A stretch of 64,000 nucleotides of DNA from Leptospira kemamanensis (GTDB lineage: Bacteria; Spirochaetota; Leptospiria; Leptospirales; Leptospiraceae): positions 434,001 through 498,000 of the forward strand of contig NZ_RQGG01000032.1 in assembly GCF_004769665.1 (NCBI RefSeq), read 5' to 3'. The notes below the pieces were generated by a model that had not been told where the DNA came from, did no database searches, and saw nothing but the letters and a program-made list of their open reading frames with translations. Positions 9,339 to 19,040 of this stretch are shown here, one piece after another. Position numbers and translations under genes: made by a program. How positions within the stretch are numbered: position 1 is the stretch's first letter; every line of letters begins with the position of its first letter.

Positions 9339-9425
9339 AAAACGATCATTGACCAGGTGGTCAAAAATGCCAAAACAATTTAATTATGAATTGCCAAGTT
9401 TTCGAAATTGAAATAAATTTCTCTA

Positions 9426-10205
9426 ATGAAATATGTTTTAATTACTGGCGCTTCTACTGGTCTTGGAAAAGATTTTGCCCTTTCTTTGGCAAAAATGGGT
9501 TATTCTCCTGTTTTAGTGGCAAGAAATGTTGACCGTCTCAAAAGTCTTGCTTCCGAAATCAAACTCAAATTCGGAATCGATTCCGTTGTGATTGCTGAAG
9601 ATTTAGCGAAAGCAAATGCAGCAGAAAAAGTTTATAAAGCAGTTAAAAAATTAAAACTTCCAATCAGCGTATTAGTGAACAATGCGGGTTATGGTTTAAA
9701 CGGTGAGTTCCATAAAAACTCATTTGAAGAAGAATCTAAAATGATCCAATTGAACGTAACAACATTAGCGGAATTTTGCCATCTATTTTTACAAGATATG
9801 GTTGCAAATAACGAAGGTTATATTCTGAACGTTGCTTCCACAGCGGCATTCCAACCTGGTCCAATGATGACAAATTATTATGCGACCAAAGCATACGTTC
9901 TTTCGTTAAGCGAAGGATTAGCAGAAGAAGTAAAAGATTATGGAGTCACTGTGTCATGCCTTTGCCCAGGACCTACTAAAACTGAGTTTTTCGAAAGAGC
10001 TAAAATGTCAGGAAGTAAACTCGTTCAGTCTTCTATTTTAGCAATGAACTCAGAAGATGTTGTTGCGATCGGAATTAAAGCTCTCTTTGGAAAACGTGTT
10101 GTCAAAATTCCTGGAATTATCAATTTTATTTTAGCAGAATCAGTTCGTTTCACACCGAGATTTCTGATTCGTAAAATTGCAAAATCTTTAAACAAAGTTG
10201 GATGA
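9426..10205 (+). CDS. short-chain dehydrogenase/reductase (SDR)
   Basis: Classical SDR of 259 residues. The cofactor motif TGASTGLGKDFA is at the N-terminus, NNAGYG follows in the middle, and the catalytic triad is seen as the Ser of LNVASTAAF and the YxxxK of YYATKAY. The LCPGPTKTEF segment after it is typical. It reduces or oxidises a hydroxyl/keto group with NAD(P); substrate unknown. It overlaps the next aminotransferase gene by 8 nt, so the two are co-expressed. Confidence 0.92.
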   Translation: MKYVLITGASTGLGKDFALSLAKMGYSPVLVARNVDRLKSLASEIKLKFGIDSVVIAEDLAKANAAEKVYKAVKKLKLPISVLVNNAGYGLNGEFHKNSFEEESKMIQLNVTTLAEFCHLFLQDMVANNEGYILNVASTAAFQPGPMMTNYYATKAYVLSLSEGLAEEVKDYGVTVSCLCPGPTKTEFFERAKMSGSKLVQSSILAMNSEDVVAIGIKALFGKRVVKIPGIINFILAESVRFTPRFLIRKIAKSLNKVG

Positions 10206-11400
10206 TTTGAACAATCACTCGTTTTCTATTTCCAATCGCTTTCAATTATTAGGTGAATTGGAAACGGAAAATGATATCTATGTTACCAAACAAAAACTCA
10301 TCCATTCCGGAAAACAAATCCTCGATTTAACCATCTCCAATCCAACACAAGTAGGATTGGAGTTTCCACCTTCTGTTTTGACTCATATTTTATCCAATCT
10401 CAATGTCAGCGTTTATGATCCCATCCCTGAAGGATTAGAATCGGTTCGGTCTGAAATAGCGGCCGAATATAGAAAACGTGGAATTTTAGCTGAACCCAAC
10501 CAGTTTCACCTAACAGCAAGCACATCAGAAGCATATTCTTTTTTATTTAAATTATTAACCAATCCTGGTGATGAAGTTCTCACTCCAAATCCAGGTTACC
10601 CACTGTTTCATTTTCTCATTGGTTTAGAAAACTTAAAAGAAGTCCATTACCAACTGAAAGTGGATCCAAACACCGGGTTATGGATCTATGACGCGGAAAC
10701 CATTGCAGGTTCCATCAGCACCAAAACAAAAGCCATCATCCTTGTGAGTCCCGCAAATCCAACAGGTTCAAAAACGACAGAAACGTTTTGGAAGGAATGG
10801 GAATCCTTTGGTATCAACATACCGATCATCATCGATGAAGTGTTTGAACCTTATGATTTTACAGGGGAACCTCATCACCTACCTAGTGTTCCGAAATACC
10901 CTGTTTTTGTGTGTCATGGTTTTTCAAAACTATTGGCTTTACCACAAACAAAGTTGGCTTGGATTTTGAATCTTTCACCAGAACCAAGTTTTTCCAAAAT
11001 GCAAAAAAGTTTAAGTTTTATAGCGGATTCCTACCTCTCGGTAAATTCGATAATCCAATTAGCAACAAAAGAACTTTTGCCTTGGAAATCCATGGTCCAA
11101 AATAGGATTCGAACAAGAGTTATGCGAAATTCGGCAGTTTGTTTGGAATTTGTAAACGCTTGTCCTCTGGCCAAAAAAATACCTGGAACCGAAGCTGGTT
11201 GGTATTTCCTAATCGAATTGGACATGGATCAAAAAGTGGAAACTTTGGTATTAGAAATTTTAAACAAAACAGGAGTTTTTGTCCAACCTGGTTCCTGGTA
11301 TGGATTTTCGCATAACAGGTGTATTCTTATAATCAGCCTCATCACAGAGGAAGAAACCCTCGAAAAAGGATTCAGCTTACTTCAAGACTTTCTCAAATAA
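10198..11400 (+). CDS. class I/II pyridoxal-phosphate aminotransferase
   Basis: Fold-type I aminotransferase of about 400 residues. It shows the substrate-side SNPTQVGL, the STSEAYSFLF helix that holds the PLP phosphate, PNPGYPLF, SPANPTGS, the DEVFEPYDF segment with the ring-binding Asp, and the HGFSKLLALP motif whose Lys forms the Schiff base. The residue that is usually Arg downstream (GLRIGW in typical members) reads TKLAW here. The start is TTG at 10198 or TTG at 10207, both overlapping or touching the SDR gene. Amino-acid specificity is unknown. Confidence 0.88.
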   Translation: MDDLNNHSFSISNRFQLLGELETENDIYVTKQKLIHSGKQILDLTISNPTQVGLEFPPSVLTHILSNLNVSVYDPIPEGLESVRSEIAAEYRKRGILAEPNQFHLTASTSEAYSFLFKLLTNPGDEVLTPNPGYPLFHFLIGLENLKEVHYQLKVDPNTGLWIYDAETIAGSISTKTKAIILVSPANPTGSKTTETFWKEWESFGINIPIIIDEVFEPYDFTGEPHHLPSVPKYPVFVCHGFSKLLALPQTKLAWILNLSPEPSFSKMQKSLSFIADSYLSVNSIIQLATKELLPWKSMVQNRIRTRVMRNSAVCLEFVNACPLAKKIPGTEAGWYFLIELDMDQKVETLVLEILNKTGVFVQPGSWYGFSHNRCILIISLITEEETLEKGFSLLQDFLK

Positions 11401-12350
11401 TTAATAATCTCAGTTTTTTTTGCCAGAGCGTCTGCTTTCCCCAATTCATACGTTTCACGAACCCCTTTGGGATTTGTATAATCAAACGAAGTGATAGGAA
11501 GTGGTCTCGATGGTGTGATGAGAAAGGAACGAGCAAGTAACTCCGGATCTTTCCCAACGATTGTATTGGGTTCGTAATGGATCCCAATGATCTTTGCATT
11601 GGGTGAAAACGATTCAATCATCATATTATTGGTGAGTCCACCATCTAAGTAGTATTCATTGCCTACAGATTGGAAGTCAACGATAGGTGGGATGGAAGAA
11701 GAGTTCATGATGAATTGTTCAATGATTTCTGGATTCACAAAATCTTTTTCCGTAAAATCCACATCTTCCATATTCCATTTTTTAATCATCTCAGCGGTAC
11801 GATTGGCTGGAATTCCTTCGGACCTATCCCTATCATCCAACAAAAAGGCTCTACCCGTTTCTGAAATCAAACGAGCCAAACGAAATTTGTTTTTTAAGGA
11901 ATCCTCTTTGGGATGGGCTTTGACGGAATGGATCCAAATTTTTGCACCTGAGTCGAGGACACGATCAAACCTCATTCCAAACCGAATGGTTCGTCTGTAC
12001 ATATCTTCATGAGGAAAGGTGGATTCTCCTCTCAAGAGATTGGAAAAATGAAAATTGCGAGAATTTCGTTTGGTAATTTCTTCGAAGTATTCTACCGATT
12101 CTTCTTCTGTTTGGGAAAGGATACAAAGTGCCATAGCAGCCCCTGCGGACACACCCGACAATTCGGTAAATCGTACACCCCACTCCCGTAGAGTTTTCCC
12201 TACACCTAAAGCGTAAAACGCCTTACATCCACCACCTGCAATGGCAAGAGATGCGTCATACGATGGAAAAATTTTGACTAATGTTTGTAATACTTGATCA
12301 CGGACACCCATAAATTCGGCAAATTCTAATCCCCTTCCCAACGAAAGCAT
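11382..12350 (-). CDS. patatin-like phospholipase
   Basis: Lipid acyl hydrolase of the patatin family, with a Ser-Asp dyad. The oxyanion loop GGGCKAFYALG is near residue 38, the nucleophile elbow GVSAGA follows about 30 residues later, and the catalytic Asp lies in the YLDGGLTNN segment. No signal peptide is seen, so it is probably cytoplasmic or peripheral to the inner membrane. Its 5' end overlaps the small secreted-protein gene by 25 nt, and its 3' end overlaps the convergent aminotransferase gene by 19 nt. Confidence 0.9.
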   Translation of the reverse strand: MLSLGRGLEFAEFMGVRDQVLQTLVKIFPSYDASLAIAGGGCKAFYALGVGKTLREWGVRFTELSGVSAGAAMALCILSQTEEESVEYFEEITKRNSRNFHFSNLLRGESTFPHEDMYRRTIRFGMRFDRVLDSGAKIWIHSVKAHPKEDSLKNKFRLARLISETGRAFLLDDRDRSEGIPANRTAEMIKKWNMEDVDFTEKDFVNPEIIEQFIMNSSSIPPIVDFQSVGNEYYLDGGLTNNMMIESFSPNAKIIGIHYEPNTIVGKDPELLARSFLITPSRPLPITSFDYTNPKGVRETYELGKADALAKKTEIINYLRKS

Positions 12351-12610
12351 AGTGTATTGTTTTCTCCCAGAAATCTGTCAAAATACAAACTCGCACGACA
12401 ATCTTCTTCCGTAGCTAGAAAGAAGTCATACCCTCCCGCGGGGTATTTGATTTTACAACAACCTTTTTTGTCTTTTCGGTCTGGTGGTTGCCTAACTGAC
12501 TTATCCTGCCCTTTTAAGTCACCAAAAGTTGGTGGTAATTCTTGCCTTGGGTCAGAAAAGACTCCTGTTACACTGAAGAGACAAAGGAAAATAACAAAGA
12601 GTTTACGCAT
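12326..12610 (-). CDS. small exported Cys-containing protein
   Basis: The ATG at 12610 gives a clean signal peptide of about 20 residues ending near VFSDP; an in-frame ATG at 12643 would add a short leader. The mature part of about 75 residues contains four Cys (KGCCKIKYP, EEDCRAS, NTLCFRWEGD) and a Gly/Asp-rich linker, suggesting a disulfide-bonded periplasmic or secreted protein. No family recognised. It overlaps the patatin gene and is probably in its operon. Confidence 0.62.
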   Translation of the reverse strand: MRKLFVIFLCLFSVTGVFSDPRQELPPTFGDLKGQDKSVRQPPDRKDKKGCCKIKYPAGGYDFFLATEEDCRASLYFDRFLGENNTLCFRWEGD

Positions 12611-12720
12611 TCTGTACAAGTAGACTTTAAGAGGAAAGGACATGTTCTTTGAATCCCAAAAAAAAGTGAATTGTGTTCAACCGTATAAACTGTATTTCTA
12701 ATGGATAGGAAATATTTTTC

Positions 12721-12748
12721 TTTACCCTTTTGAATCATAAACTATAAT
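12721..12748 (+). promoter_or_regulatory. putative promoter of the DUF898-M48 operon
   Basis: A perfect TATAAT at 12743-12748 is preceded after 16 nt by TTTACC. It lies 30 nt before the ATG at 12779, in the divergent region between the small secreted protein and the DUF898 gene. Confidence 0.45.
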
Positions 12749-12778
12749 CTGCACACTAATCATCCTTTGGGGAAATCA

Positions 12779-13735
12779 ATGAGCAACACAAGACTACAAT
12801 ACCACGCCACAGGCGGACAACTCTTCATACTCTTTTTGAAGAATATGTTTCTAACAGTAGTGACTTTGGGGATCTATAGCTTTTGGGCAAGAACCAACAT
12901 CCAAAAGTTTATGGCAGAAAATTTAGAATGGGCAGGTGAACGTTTCTCCTTCCATGGAACAGGAAAAGAAAGATTCATCGGATTTTTAAAAGCCGCTGGA
13001 ATTTTTATCGTACTTTACATTGCAAGTATGATCATCCTTTGGATCGTCGGGAAAATTCCCGTTCCTTACCTCGCAACCATTGTGGGTATCGCGATCTACG
13101 TTGCAGTTGTTTTGGCATTAGTTCCCATCGTCATCGTTGGTGGCCGTAAGTACATGACTTCTCGTACTGGTTACCGAAACTTACGTTTTGGTTTTGACGG
13201 TAAAATTATCGAAGTTGCTAAAATTTACGGAAAAGGAATTTTACTCACCATCGTAACACTTGGGATTTATTATCCTTGGTTTTTTGCAGAAAAAGAAGCA
13301 TACATCCAAAGCAAAACTCGATATGGAAATACTAATTTTGGATTCTCTGCAGAAGGTAAGGAAATTTTCTTTTTATACCTCAAAGGAGTCTTGTTAAGCA
13401 TTGTTACTCTTGGGATTTACTACGCTTGGTTTTTAGCAGACGTTCAAAATTACATTTGGAACCGCACAAGTTTCCAAGGGAAAAAGTTTCGTTCTGATAT
13501 TACTGGTGGAAAGATTTTTGTGAATTTTCTGATCGCTTATTTAATCATTCTCTTCACATTAGGTATTGGATTTGCTTGGGCCGTAGTTCGATTGACAAAA
13601 CTTTTCATCGAATCTGTGAGTTTAGAAGCAGAAGTTGATTTTTCAACGATTTCTGCCCAACCAGATACAAAGGCAAATGCGACAGCGGAAGGATTGGAAG
13701 CACTTGCAGAAACTCTAGAAGCCTTCCTATCATAA
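12779..13735 (+). CDS. YjgN/DUF898 family multipass membrane protein
   Basis: The ATG at 12779 is chosen because GGGG lies 6 nt upstream. The upstream TTG at 12767 is in frame but has no such site. The protein contains several copies of the DUF898 unit: FHGTGKERFIGFLK or a variant, then a hydrophobic helix with VTLGIYxxWF. Copies occur near residues 10-60, 130-180, 185-230 and 235-280. It is an inner-membrane protein of unknown role, homologous to E. coli YjgN. The M48 peptidase gene follows after three bases, a recurrent pairing that suggests joint work in membrane protein quality control (inference). Confidence 0.88.
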   Translation: MSNTRLQYHATGGQLFILFLKNMFLTVVTLGIYSFWARTNIQKFMAENLEWAGERFSFHGTGKERFIGFLKAAGIFIVLYIASMIILWIVGKIPVPYLATIVGIAIYVAVVLALVPIVIVGGRKYMTSRTGYRNLRFGFDGKIIEVAKIYGKGILLTIVTLGIYYPWFFAEKEAYIQSKTRYGNTNFGFSAEGKEIFFLYLKGVLLSIVTLGIYYAWFLADVQNYIWNRTSFQGKKFRSDITGGKIFVNFLIAYLIILFTLGIGFAWAVVRLTKLFIESVSLEAEVDFSTISAQPDTKANATAEGLEALAETLEAFLS

Positions 13736-13738
13736 ACT

Positions 13739-14935
13739 TTGATTCAAAACCAAACATTTACATCACGATATTTTAATGGTGTATCAGCGGTCCCTGAAGA
13801 AGGGACCGTTCTTGTCAACGGACAAACCATTCAATTTACATCTGCCGATACCAACCATAAAATCAGTTTATCCCAATTTACCGAATTCCATCGGACGCAT
13901 AACGGCTGTAAACTTATCTTATTACCAGACGAAATTAAGGAAAGTCCCACTTTAGAGATCTTTTGTACAAAAGAAGAAACAAAACTCTTAGAAAAAACTT
14001 GGATCCAAAACAAAAAATCCCAGAGCCATGCAAGTGCCTTTTTTTATTCCATTCGGGAAATGAATCCCATTGTCCTTGGACTTTTATCATTATTCGTTGT
14101 TTCTGTTGTGGGATTTTTTTACTTCAAAGGGTTGGAACTTGTCACAAATTTTATTCCTCTATCGATGGACAAATCCTTAGGTGATTCAGTTCAATTGAAG
14201 ATGGAAACTCAATTCGAAGCTTGTGATTCCAAAGCAACAGATCGATTTTTTTCCGAAGCCCTCAAACAAATTGTTCCGAGTGATAGCAAACACCAATTCC
14301 AAGTTTCAGTGATTGGTTCGCCCATCCCAAATGCCTTTGCTTTATCCAATGGTAAAATTTATTTTTTCTCCGGATTACTGAATGAAGCCAAATCACAAGA
14401 AGAAGTGATTGGTGTCCTCGCACACGAAATTGCACATGTGGAAAAAAGACACCATATGCGTAACCTAGTCAAAGCAGGTGGAACGTCTCTTGCGATCAGT
14501 TTGGTTGTAGGCCCTGGACTTGGGAATATGGAATTTTTAGAAACACTCACTGAAATTGGTTCCACAATTTTAGTGTTAAAATTTTCAAGAGACTTTGAAA
14601 CGGAAGCGGACAAAACCTCCATCGAATATTTGAAATCAAAAAATTTGTCAACCGATGGTTTACTCAGTTTTTTCCAAAGAATGGAAGAAATGGAAAAAGG
14701 TGAAAATGAATCGGAAGAAACAGATTCGGCGACAAATGCAAAAGAAGAAACTTCTACCGCAACCCAAATTACCGATTTTCTCAGCACTCACCCTGCGACA
14801 AAAGAAAGAATGAAAACGTTAGAATCTTTGATTCAAAAAGGAAAAAAAGGTACGATCAAAAAAATTGTATCTGATTCCACTTGGAAAGAAGTTCAATCGA
14901 CTTGTTTAGATTTCAAAAAGTCTGATTCTAAATAA
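13739..14935 (+). CDS. membrane-anchored M48 family metallopeptidase
   Basis: Starts with TTG three bases after the DUF898 stop. The first 90 residues form a small beta-rich domain, followed by a membrane helix at about 105-130 and an M48 peptidase domain. The zinc site is HEIAHVEKRH (HExxH), with the third ligand in the ETEADKTS segment. Low-complexity Glu/Thr/Ser residues lie near 315-340, before a THPATKERM motif typical of this family. It is likely a periplasm-facing protease that trims or degrades damaged membrane or outer-membrane proteins. The 3' end overlaps the convergent epimerase gene by 43 nt. Confidence 0.9.
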   Translation: MIQNQTFTSRYFNGVSAVPEEGTVLVNGQTIQFTSADTNHKISLSQFTEFHRTHNGCKLILLPDEIKESPTLEIFCTKEETKLLEKTWIQNKKSQSHASAFFYSIREMNPIVLGLLSLFVVSVVGFFYFKGLELVTNFIPLSMDKSLGDSVQLKMETQFEACDSKATDRFFSEALKQIVPSDSKHQFQVSVIGSPIPNAFALSNGKIYFFSGLLNEAKSQEEVIGVLAHEIAHVEKRHHMRNLVKAGGTSLAISLVVGPGLGNMEFLETLTEIGSTILVLKFSRDFETEADKTSIEYLKSKNLSTDGLLSFFQRMEEMEKGENESEETDSATNAKEETSTATQITDFLSTHPATKERMKTLESLIQKGKKGTIKKIVSDSTWKEVQSTCLDFKKSDSK

Positions 14936-15813
14936 TCATAAATCTCTTTCAAGGTTTCGCTTAAGCTATGTTTGGTTTTCCAACCCAAAGCTTTGAGTTT
15001 AGTGTTATCTCCGTACACTTTTGAAGTTTCTGAAACTCGAACTCGACTTTCATCGACAACAAAACGAATTTCTTCTCCAGAAAATTTCACAAGTGTTTCC
15101 ACCATAAATCGTATACTTCGTTCTTCTCCAGAACAAATATTATAAATTTCACCAGTCTCACCTTTTTCAATGAGAGTGAGATAACCATCTACAATGTCTT
15201 TTACATGAGAAAAATCTCGTGTTGGTTGTAAATCACCAACTGAAATTTCTTTTTTTCCTGCATACTTGGCTTGGATGATTTGAGAACAAAAATTGGGGAT
15301 CACAAATTCTTTTCTTTGGCCGATTCCAATGTGATTGAACGGTCGTGCGATCACCACCGAGACATAGGTACTATACTCTGCGTATTGGCGACAATAAGAT
15401 TCAGCAGCCAACTTACTCCCTGCATATGGATTCACTGGGTTAGGTAATAAAGTTTCCGAAAGTGGTAAGGCATCTATGTTTTGTTTTCCATAAACATCTG
15501 CCGAAGATACATATAACATCTTACAAGGTTTTTGTAATCGATGTAATGTTTCTAAAAGGTTTAGGGTTCCACCAACATTGATGCTTTCGGTTTCCCATGG
15601 ATTTTCGATCGCATTGGGAACAAAGGCTTGGGCCGCTAAATGGATTAAAATATCGGGTTGGACTTTTTTTAACTGATTATTAACGGTTTCTAGGTCACGA
15701 ATGTCACCTTGAAAACAATGGATTTCGTGATTCCCTTGGGATTCGAGTGCTGGAAGGAGATAACTTCCCACAAATCCGCTGGCTCCGGTGACTAAAGTTT
15801 GTTTTTTTTTCAT
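14893..15813 (-). CDS. NAD-dependent epimerase/dehydratase, GDP-4-dehydro-6-deoxy-D-mannose reductase-like
   Basis: Extended SDR with TGASGFVGSYLL at the N-terminus, HLAAQAFVPNA, the catalytic SSADVYG and YAGSKLAAE (YxxxK). The later blocks RPFNHIGIGQRKEFVIP, RDFSHVKDIVDGY and YNICSGEERSIRFMV resemble GDP-4-keto-6-deoxy-mannose reductases (Rmd type), which make GDP-D-rhamnose. It lies divergently beside a cluster of glycosyltransferase genes and probably supplies an activated deoxyhexose for a surface polysaccharide. The sugar specificity is inference. Confidence 0.85.
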   Translation of the reverse strand: MKKKQTLVTGASGFVGSYLLPALESQGNHEIHCFQGDIRDLETVNNQLKKVQPDILIHLAAQAFVPNAIENPWETESINVGGTLNLLETLHRLQKPCKMLYVSSADVYGKQNIDALPLSETLLPNPVNPYAGSKLAAESYCRQYAEYSTYVSVVIARPFNHIGIGQRKEFVIPNFCSQIIQAKYAGKKEISVGDLQPTRDFSHVKDIVDGYLTLIEKGETGEIYNICSGEERSIRFMVETLVKFSGEEIRFVVDESRVRVSETSKVYGDNTKLKALGWKTKHSLSETLKEIYDYLESDFLKSKQVD

Positions 15814-15899
15814 AGAAAAGGGAATTTTCTGATCTGACCCTAAGATTTAGTTGCCATTCTCCCAATTTTTCAAATCCTCTCAACAAAAGAAAGAAAACT

Positions 15900-16913
15900 G
15901 TGGAAGACAAAAAGAATTTCAATCCATCCCCCTTTGTCGCAATCCGTGACCCACAGATCAACGTACAAGAAATTGTAGAAACTTTGGAATCCAAGATTCC
16001 ACTCGACCCCAACCATCCCAGGGATTGGTCCGAACTCACAAAAATCAGTTATAAACCAGAGTCACCACTAGGCTTTCGTAAGTTTGATCCTGCTGGCACC
16101 GCGCATTTATTTGAAAAAGGAATTTCGAGTCCTAAATTTTCCAATCCTAAGTTTTGGTACATCCGCGGGCCAATTAAGTTCATCATCAATCGTTTGGTTT
16201 CTCTTTATGGACAGATCGACAAAAAACTTTCTGAAAATCGAATCCGAGCTTTTTTCTCTGTTTTACATGAATTAGTGCGCCTTAGCAAACGTATGGAACA
16301 AATGGAAAGAAGGTTTGATGGGTTTTACAGGGACCATCTTTTACATTCTGACGGAAATAATTCCCCTAACTTTAGTTGGGCGACTTCTTCCTACTTTGTA
16401 GATGCAGGAATGAATCCCAATTGGCAATTGGTGATTGATGATTTAAAAACCACAAAACAAGTAATGGTTTTATTTCCAGAGTGGGGAGAACTTTTAAAAG
16501 AGTTTTCAATCTCTAAAATTCCTTTTCATTCGATCACTACAAATGAAAATCAATATAACTTAATCAAAAGTAAAATTTCTCAGAACATAAGTTATACGGA
16601 ATCGCTATTTCCTCTTTTACAAAAAAATATCCAAAACAAAGATGTAGTGGTATATGTTTCTCTGAACAAGTTCCCTTCTTTTGCCTTAGAACGATTGTTT
16701 GCAGAAATTTCTTCTATCATGAAGGAAGGGTATCATCTTTATTTTTCTATATCGATTGTTCCTGAGAAAACAAATCGACCTTTCCGTGACCTACAAGTCA
16801 CAGAGATTCAATTAGATTTCCTTCCTAGTTATTTGCATAGTTTAGGTTTTACTTCACCAAGAGACTTGTCTGTCTCAGAAGACACTAAGGTTTTCCGTTA
16901 TACAAAATTCTAA
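15900..16913 (+). CDS. unrecognised protein of the polysaccharide cluster
   Basis: Starts with GTG at 15900 after an AAGAAAGAAA stretch and stops one base before the first glycosyltransferase gene. The 337 residues have no signal peptide or clear membrane span. The N-terminal part contains RDPQINVQEIVETLESK and PRDWSELT; the middle has basic helices (RLSKRMEQMERRFDGFYRD); the C-terminal half alternates short strands and helices (VMVLFPEWG, DVVVYVSLNKF), a pattern compatible with a Rossmann-like methyltransferase or transferase fold. I cannot name the family. The context suggests a role in building or modifying the glycan. Confidence 0.72.
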   Translation: MEDKKNFNPSPFVAIRDPQINVQEIVETLESKIPLDPNHPRDWSELTKISYKPESPLGFRKFDPAGTAHLFEKGISSPKFSNPKFWYIRGPIKFIINRLVSLYGQIDKKLSENRIRAFFSVLHELVRLSKRMEQMERRFDGFYRDHLLHSDGNNSPNFSWATSSYFVDAGMNPNWQLVIDDLKTTKQVMVLFPEWGELLKEFSISKIPFHSITTNENQYNLIKSKISQNISYTESLFPLLQKNIQNKDVVVYVSLNKFPSFALERLFAEISSIMKEGYHLYFSISIVPEKTNRPFRDLQVTEIQLDFLPSYLHSLGFTSPRDLSVSEDTKVFRYTKF

Positions 16914-16914
16914 G

Positions 16915-17985
16915 ATGAATGTATTTCAACATCTAGATGAATTAAAAGATTCTGATGGTGTCGGAAATGATGCAATCGGACTTTCTGAAGTCTTTCTGTC
17001 GTTAGGATACAAAACACATTTCATTACAAGGCTTCCTAGAAAAGGAAAGCCTTTGCTTAGTACCTTTCATTTAGTGGATGAGTTCCATCACCCTACAAAT
17101 CAAAACGATATTCATATACTACATTATGGTGGTGCAGGTTACCCATACCACTTATTCCAAAATTTACCTGGAACCAAAATTTTAAGATTCCATAATGTGA
17201 CGCCCGCTAAATTTTATGAGCACACGACAACCGAAGATATTTTCCATGCCATGGAAAAGTTTGAATCTTTATCCTTTTTGGAACTGGCAAGTTTATCTAT
17301 TTTTTGTGATTCTATCTGGTGTGATTCTCAGTTTAATTTTGAAACCATTAGTGGATATGAGTTTCGTAACCCCTATGTGATTCCGATTTGCAAAACCTAC
17401 CAAAAACTCCCACGAAAAAATGACATTTCACATAACAACTATTCAATCGCATTTATAGGTAGATATTCTCCTCAAAAAAAATGGGAAGACTTAATCACAT
17501 TTTTTTCCTATTGGGTTAAGGAATTTCCAGATGCAAACTGTTATTGTATTGGATCGATCATTGGTGCTTTTGATGGATATTTTGATCGTTTAACAGAACT
17601 TGTACGAAAATTTCACTTAGAAAACAAAGTTCAATTCTTGATGGGTAAGTCAGATTCGGAAGTATTATCTATTTTACATGAGTCTAGTGCCTTTGTCTCC
17701 ATGAGTGAACACGAAGGATTTTGCCTTCCGATTTTAGAAGCATTTGGTTGTGGTATCCCCGTTTTTGCTTTTGGTGTTGGCGCAATCCCAGGTACCATGC
17801 GAGAAGGTGGAAAATTGTTTTTTGAAAAAGACTATCCAAGTTTAGTACAAATGATCAAAAACAATTTGAGTGAAAAAGATCTTTGTGCACAAATGATACA
17901 AAACCAATATAAGGTATTGGATGATTACAATCATTTTCCTTTTGCGAAAGAGATTTCTGACATCTTAATCAGTGGTATCAAATGA
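16915..17985 (+). CDS. GT4-type glycosyltransferase
   Basis: GT-B fold retaining glycosyltransferase of 356 residues. The C-terminal donor domain shows AFIGRYSPQKKWEDLI and the MSEHEGFCLPILEA motif with the ExxxxxxxE sugar-nucleotide site, then GAIPGTMREGG. The N-terminal acceptor domain includes RFHNVTPAKFYE, a stretch shared with the next gene, so the two are probably paralogous. It is cytoplasmic or membrane-associated and adds sugars to a surface glycan precursor. It overlaps the next gene by 4 nt. Confidence 0.88.
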   Translation: MNVFQHLDELKDSDGVGNDAIGLSEVFLSLGYKTHFITRLPRKGKPLLSTFHLVDEFHHPTNQNDIHILHYGGAGYPYHLFQNLPGTKILRFHNVTPAKFYEHTTTEDIFHAMEKFESLSFLELASLSIFCDSIWCDSQFNFETISGYEFRNPYVIPICKTYQKLPRKNDISHNNYSIAFIGRYSPQKKWEDLITFFSYWVKEFPDANCYCIGSIIGAFDGYFDRLTELVRKFHLENKVQFLMGKSDSEVLSILHESSAFVSMSEHEGFCLPILEAFGCGIPVFAFGVGAIPGTMREGGKLFFEKDYPSLVQMIKNNLSEKDLCAQMIQNQYKVLDDYNHFPFAKEISDILISGIK

Positions 17986-19037
17986 ATATTCACCAATTCT
18001 CAGCTGGATTTCAATTAGGTGATGCGATCTCACAAGAAATGTTGGAAATCAAACGTTTGCTCGCAAAAGAAAATTACGAAGGCAAAATTTATGCCGAAAA
18101 CGTTTTTTCTAGCGATCGAAAATATGCCGAAAAAATCACAAAAGCGAAAATCAAACCAAATGATGTCATTGTTTATCATCATTCCATCCATTCCAAAGTA
18201 CTTGATTTTCTGTTACAATTTCCCAATAAAAAGATTCTCATTTATCATAATGTAACACCAGAAAATTTTTTTGAACCCTATGACTTACGATTCAGTTATT
18301 TACTGCGTAAAGGAAGAGAAGATTTAGAAATCATCAGAGAACATTTCCAACATTCTTTTGCCGTTTCTCAATTTAATTTAAATGAACTCATTCACTTAGG
18401 ATTCAAACAATCCAGGATTTTCCCTTTACATCTAAATTTTCAAAAATGGAATTTAGGTTCCTTAGATCAGAAAACAAAGGTAAAATCCTTTCAAAATCCT
18501 TCTTTTTTGTTTGTCGGTCGCATAGCACCCAATAAACGACAAGATGATTTAATTCGTTTTGCAAGGACATGGAAATCTACTTATGGAAATCAATTTTCAC
18601 TTAGGATGTTAGGATTTTGTAATCCAGACCAACAGTCTTATTTAGACGAACTCAATTTTATGATTTCCCAACTTGATTTACAAGAAGAAGTAAAAATCAT
18701 TTCGTATGTAGATGAATCCATGTTAAAAAAGATTTATTTTGAAAGTAATTTGTTTTTATCTATGAGTGAACATGAAGGTTTTTGTGTACCATTGATGGAA
18801 GCTATGCATTTCCAATTGCCCGTCGTTGCTTATTCGGCTGGCGCCGTACCAGAAACATTAGGTGATGCTGGTATTCTATTCCAAACTAAAGATTTTGATT
18901 TATTGGCAAAGGAAATAGACAAAATCTTTCAAAATATTGAATTTAGAAACTCAATTCTCTATCAACAAAACCAACGTTTGGATTTGTATCTAAAATCTAC
19001 TAGCATCTTACCTTTATTAGAAGTGATCAAAAGTTAA
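17982..19037 (+). CDS. GT4-type glycosyltransferase, paralogue of its neighbour
   Basis: Also a GT-B protein (351 residues), with IYHNVTPENFFEPYD near residue 90, FVGRIAPNKRQDDLIR at the start of the donor domain, and MSEHEGFCVPLMEAM followed by AGAVPETLGDAG. The layout and wording of these motifs match the preceding gene closely, which suggests tandem duplication. It begins within the stop of that gene (ATGA overlap), so translation is coupled. Donor and acceptor unknown. Confidence 0.88.
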   Translation: MNIHQFSAGFQLGDAISQEMLEIKRLLAKENYEGKIYAENVFSSDRKYAEKITKAKIKPNDVIVYHHSIHSKVLDFLLQFPNKKILIYHNVTPENFFEPYDLRFSYLLRKGREDLEIIREHFQHSFAVSQFNLNELIHLGFKQSRIFPLHLNFQKWNLGSLDQKTKVKSFQNPSFLFVGRIAPNKRQDDLIRFARTWKSTYGNQFSLRMLGFCNPDQQSYLDELNFMISQLDLQEEVKIISYVDESMLKKIYFESNLFLSMSEHEGFCVPLMEAMHFQLPVVAYSAGAVPETLGDAGILFQTKDFDLLAKEIDKIFQNIEFRNSILYQQNQRLDLYLKSTSILPLLEVIKS

Positions 19038-19040
19038 TTT

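Noticed and set aside
15704..16039. Minus-strand ORF spanning the epimerase start and the next gene
   Set aside because: Overlaps two real genes and the intergenic promoter region; composition is not protein-like.
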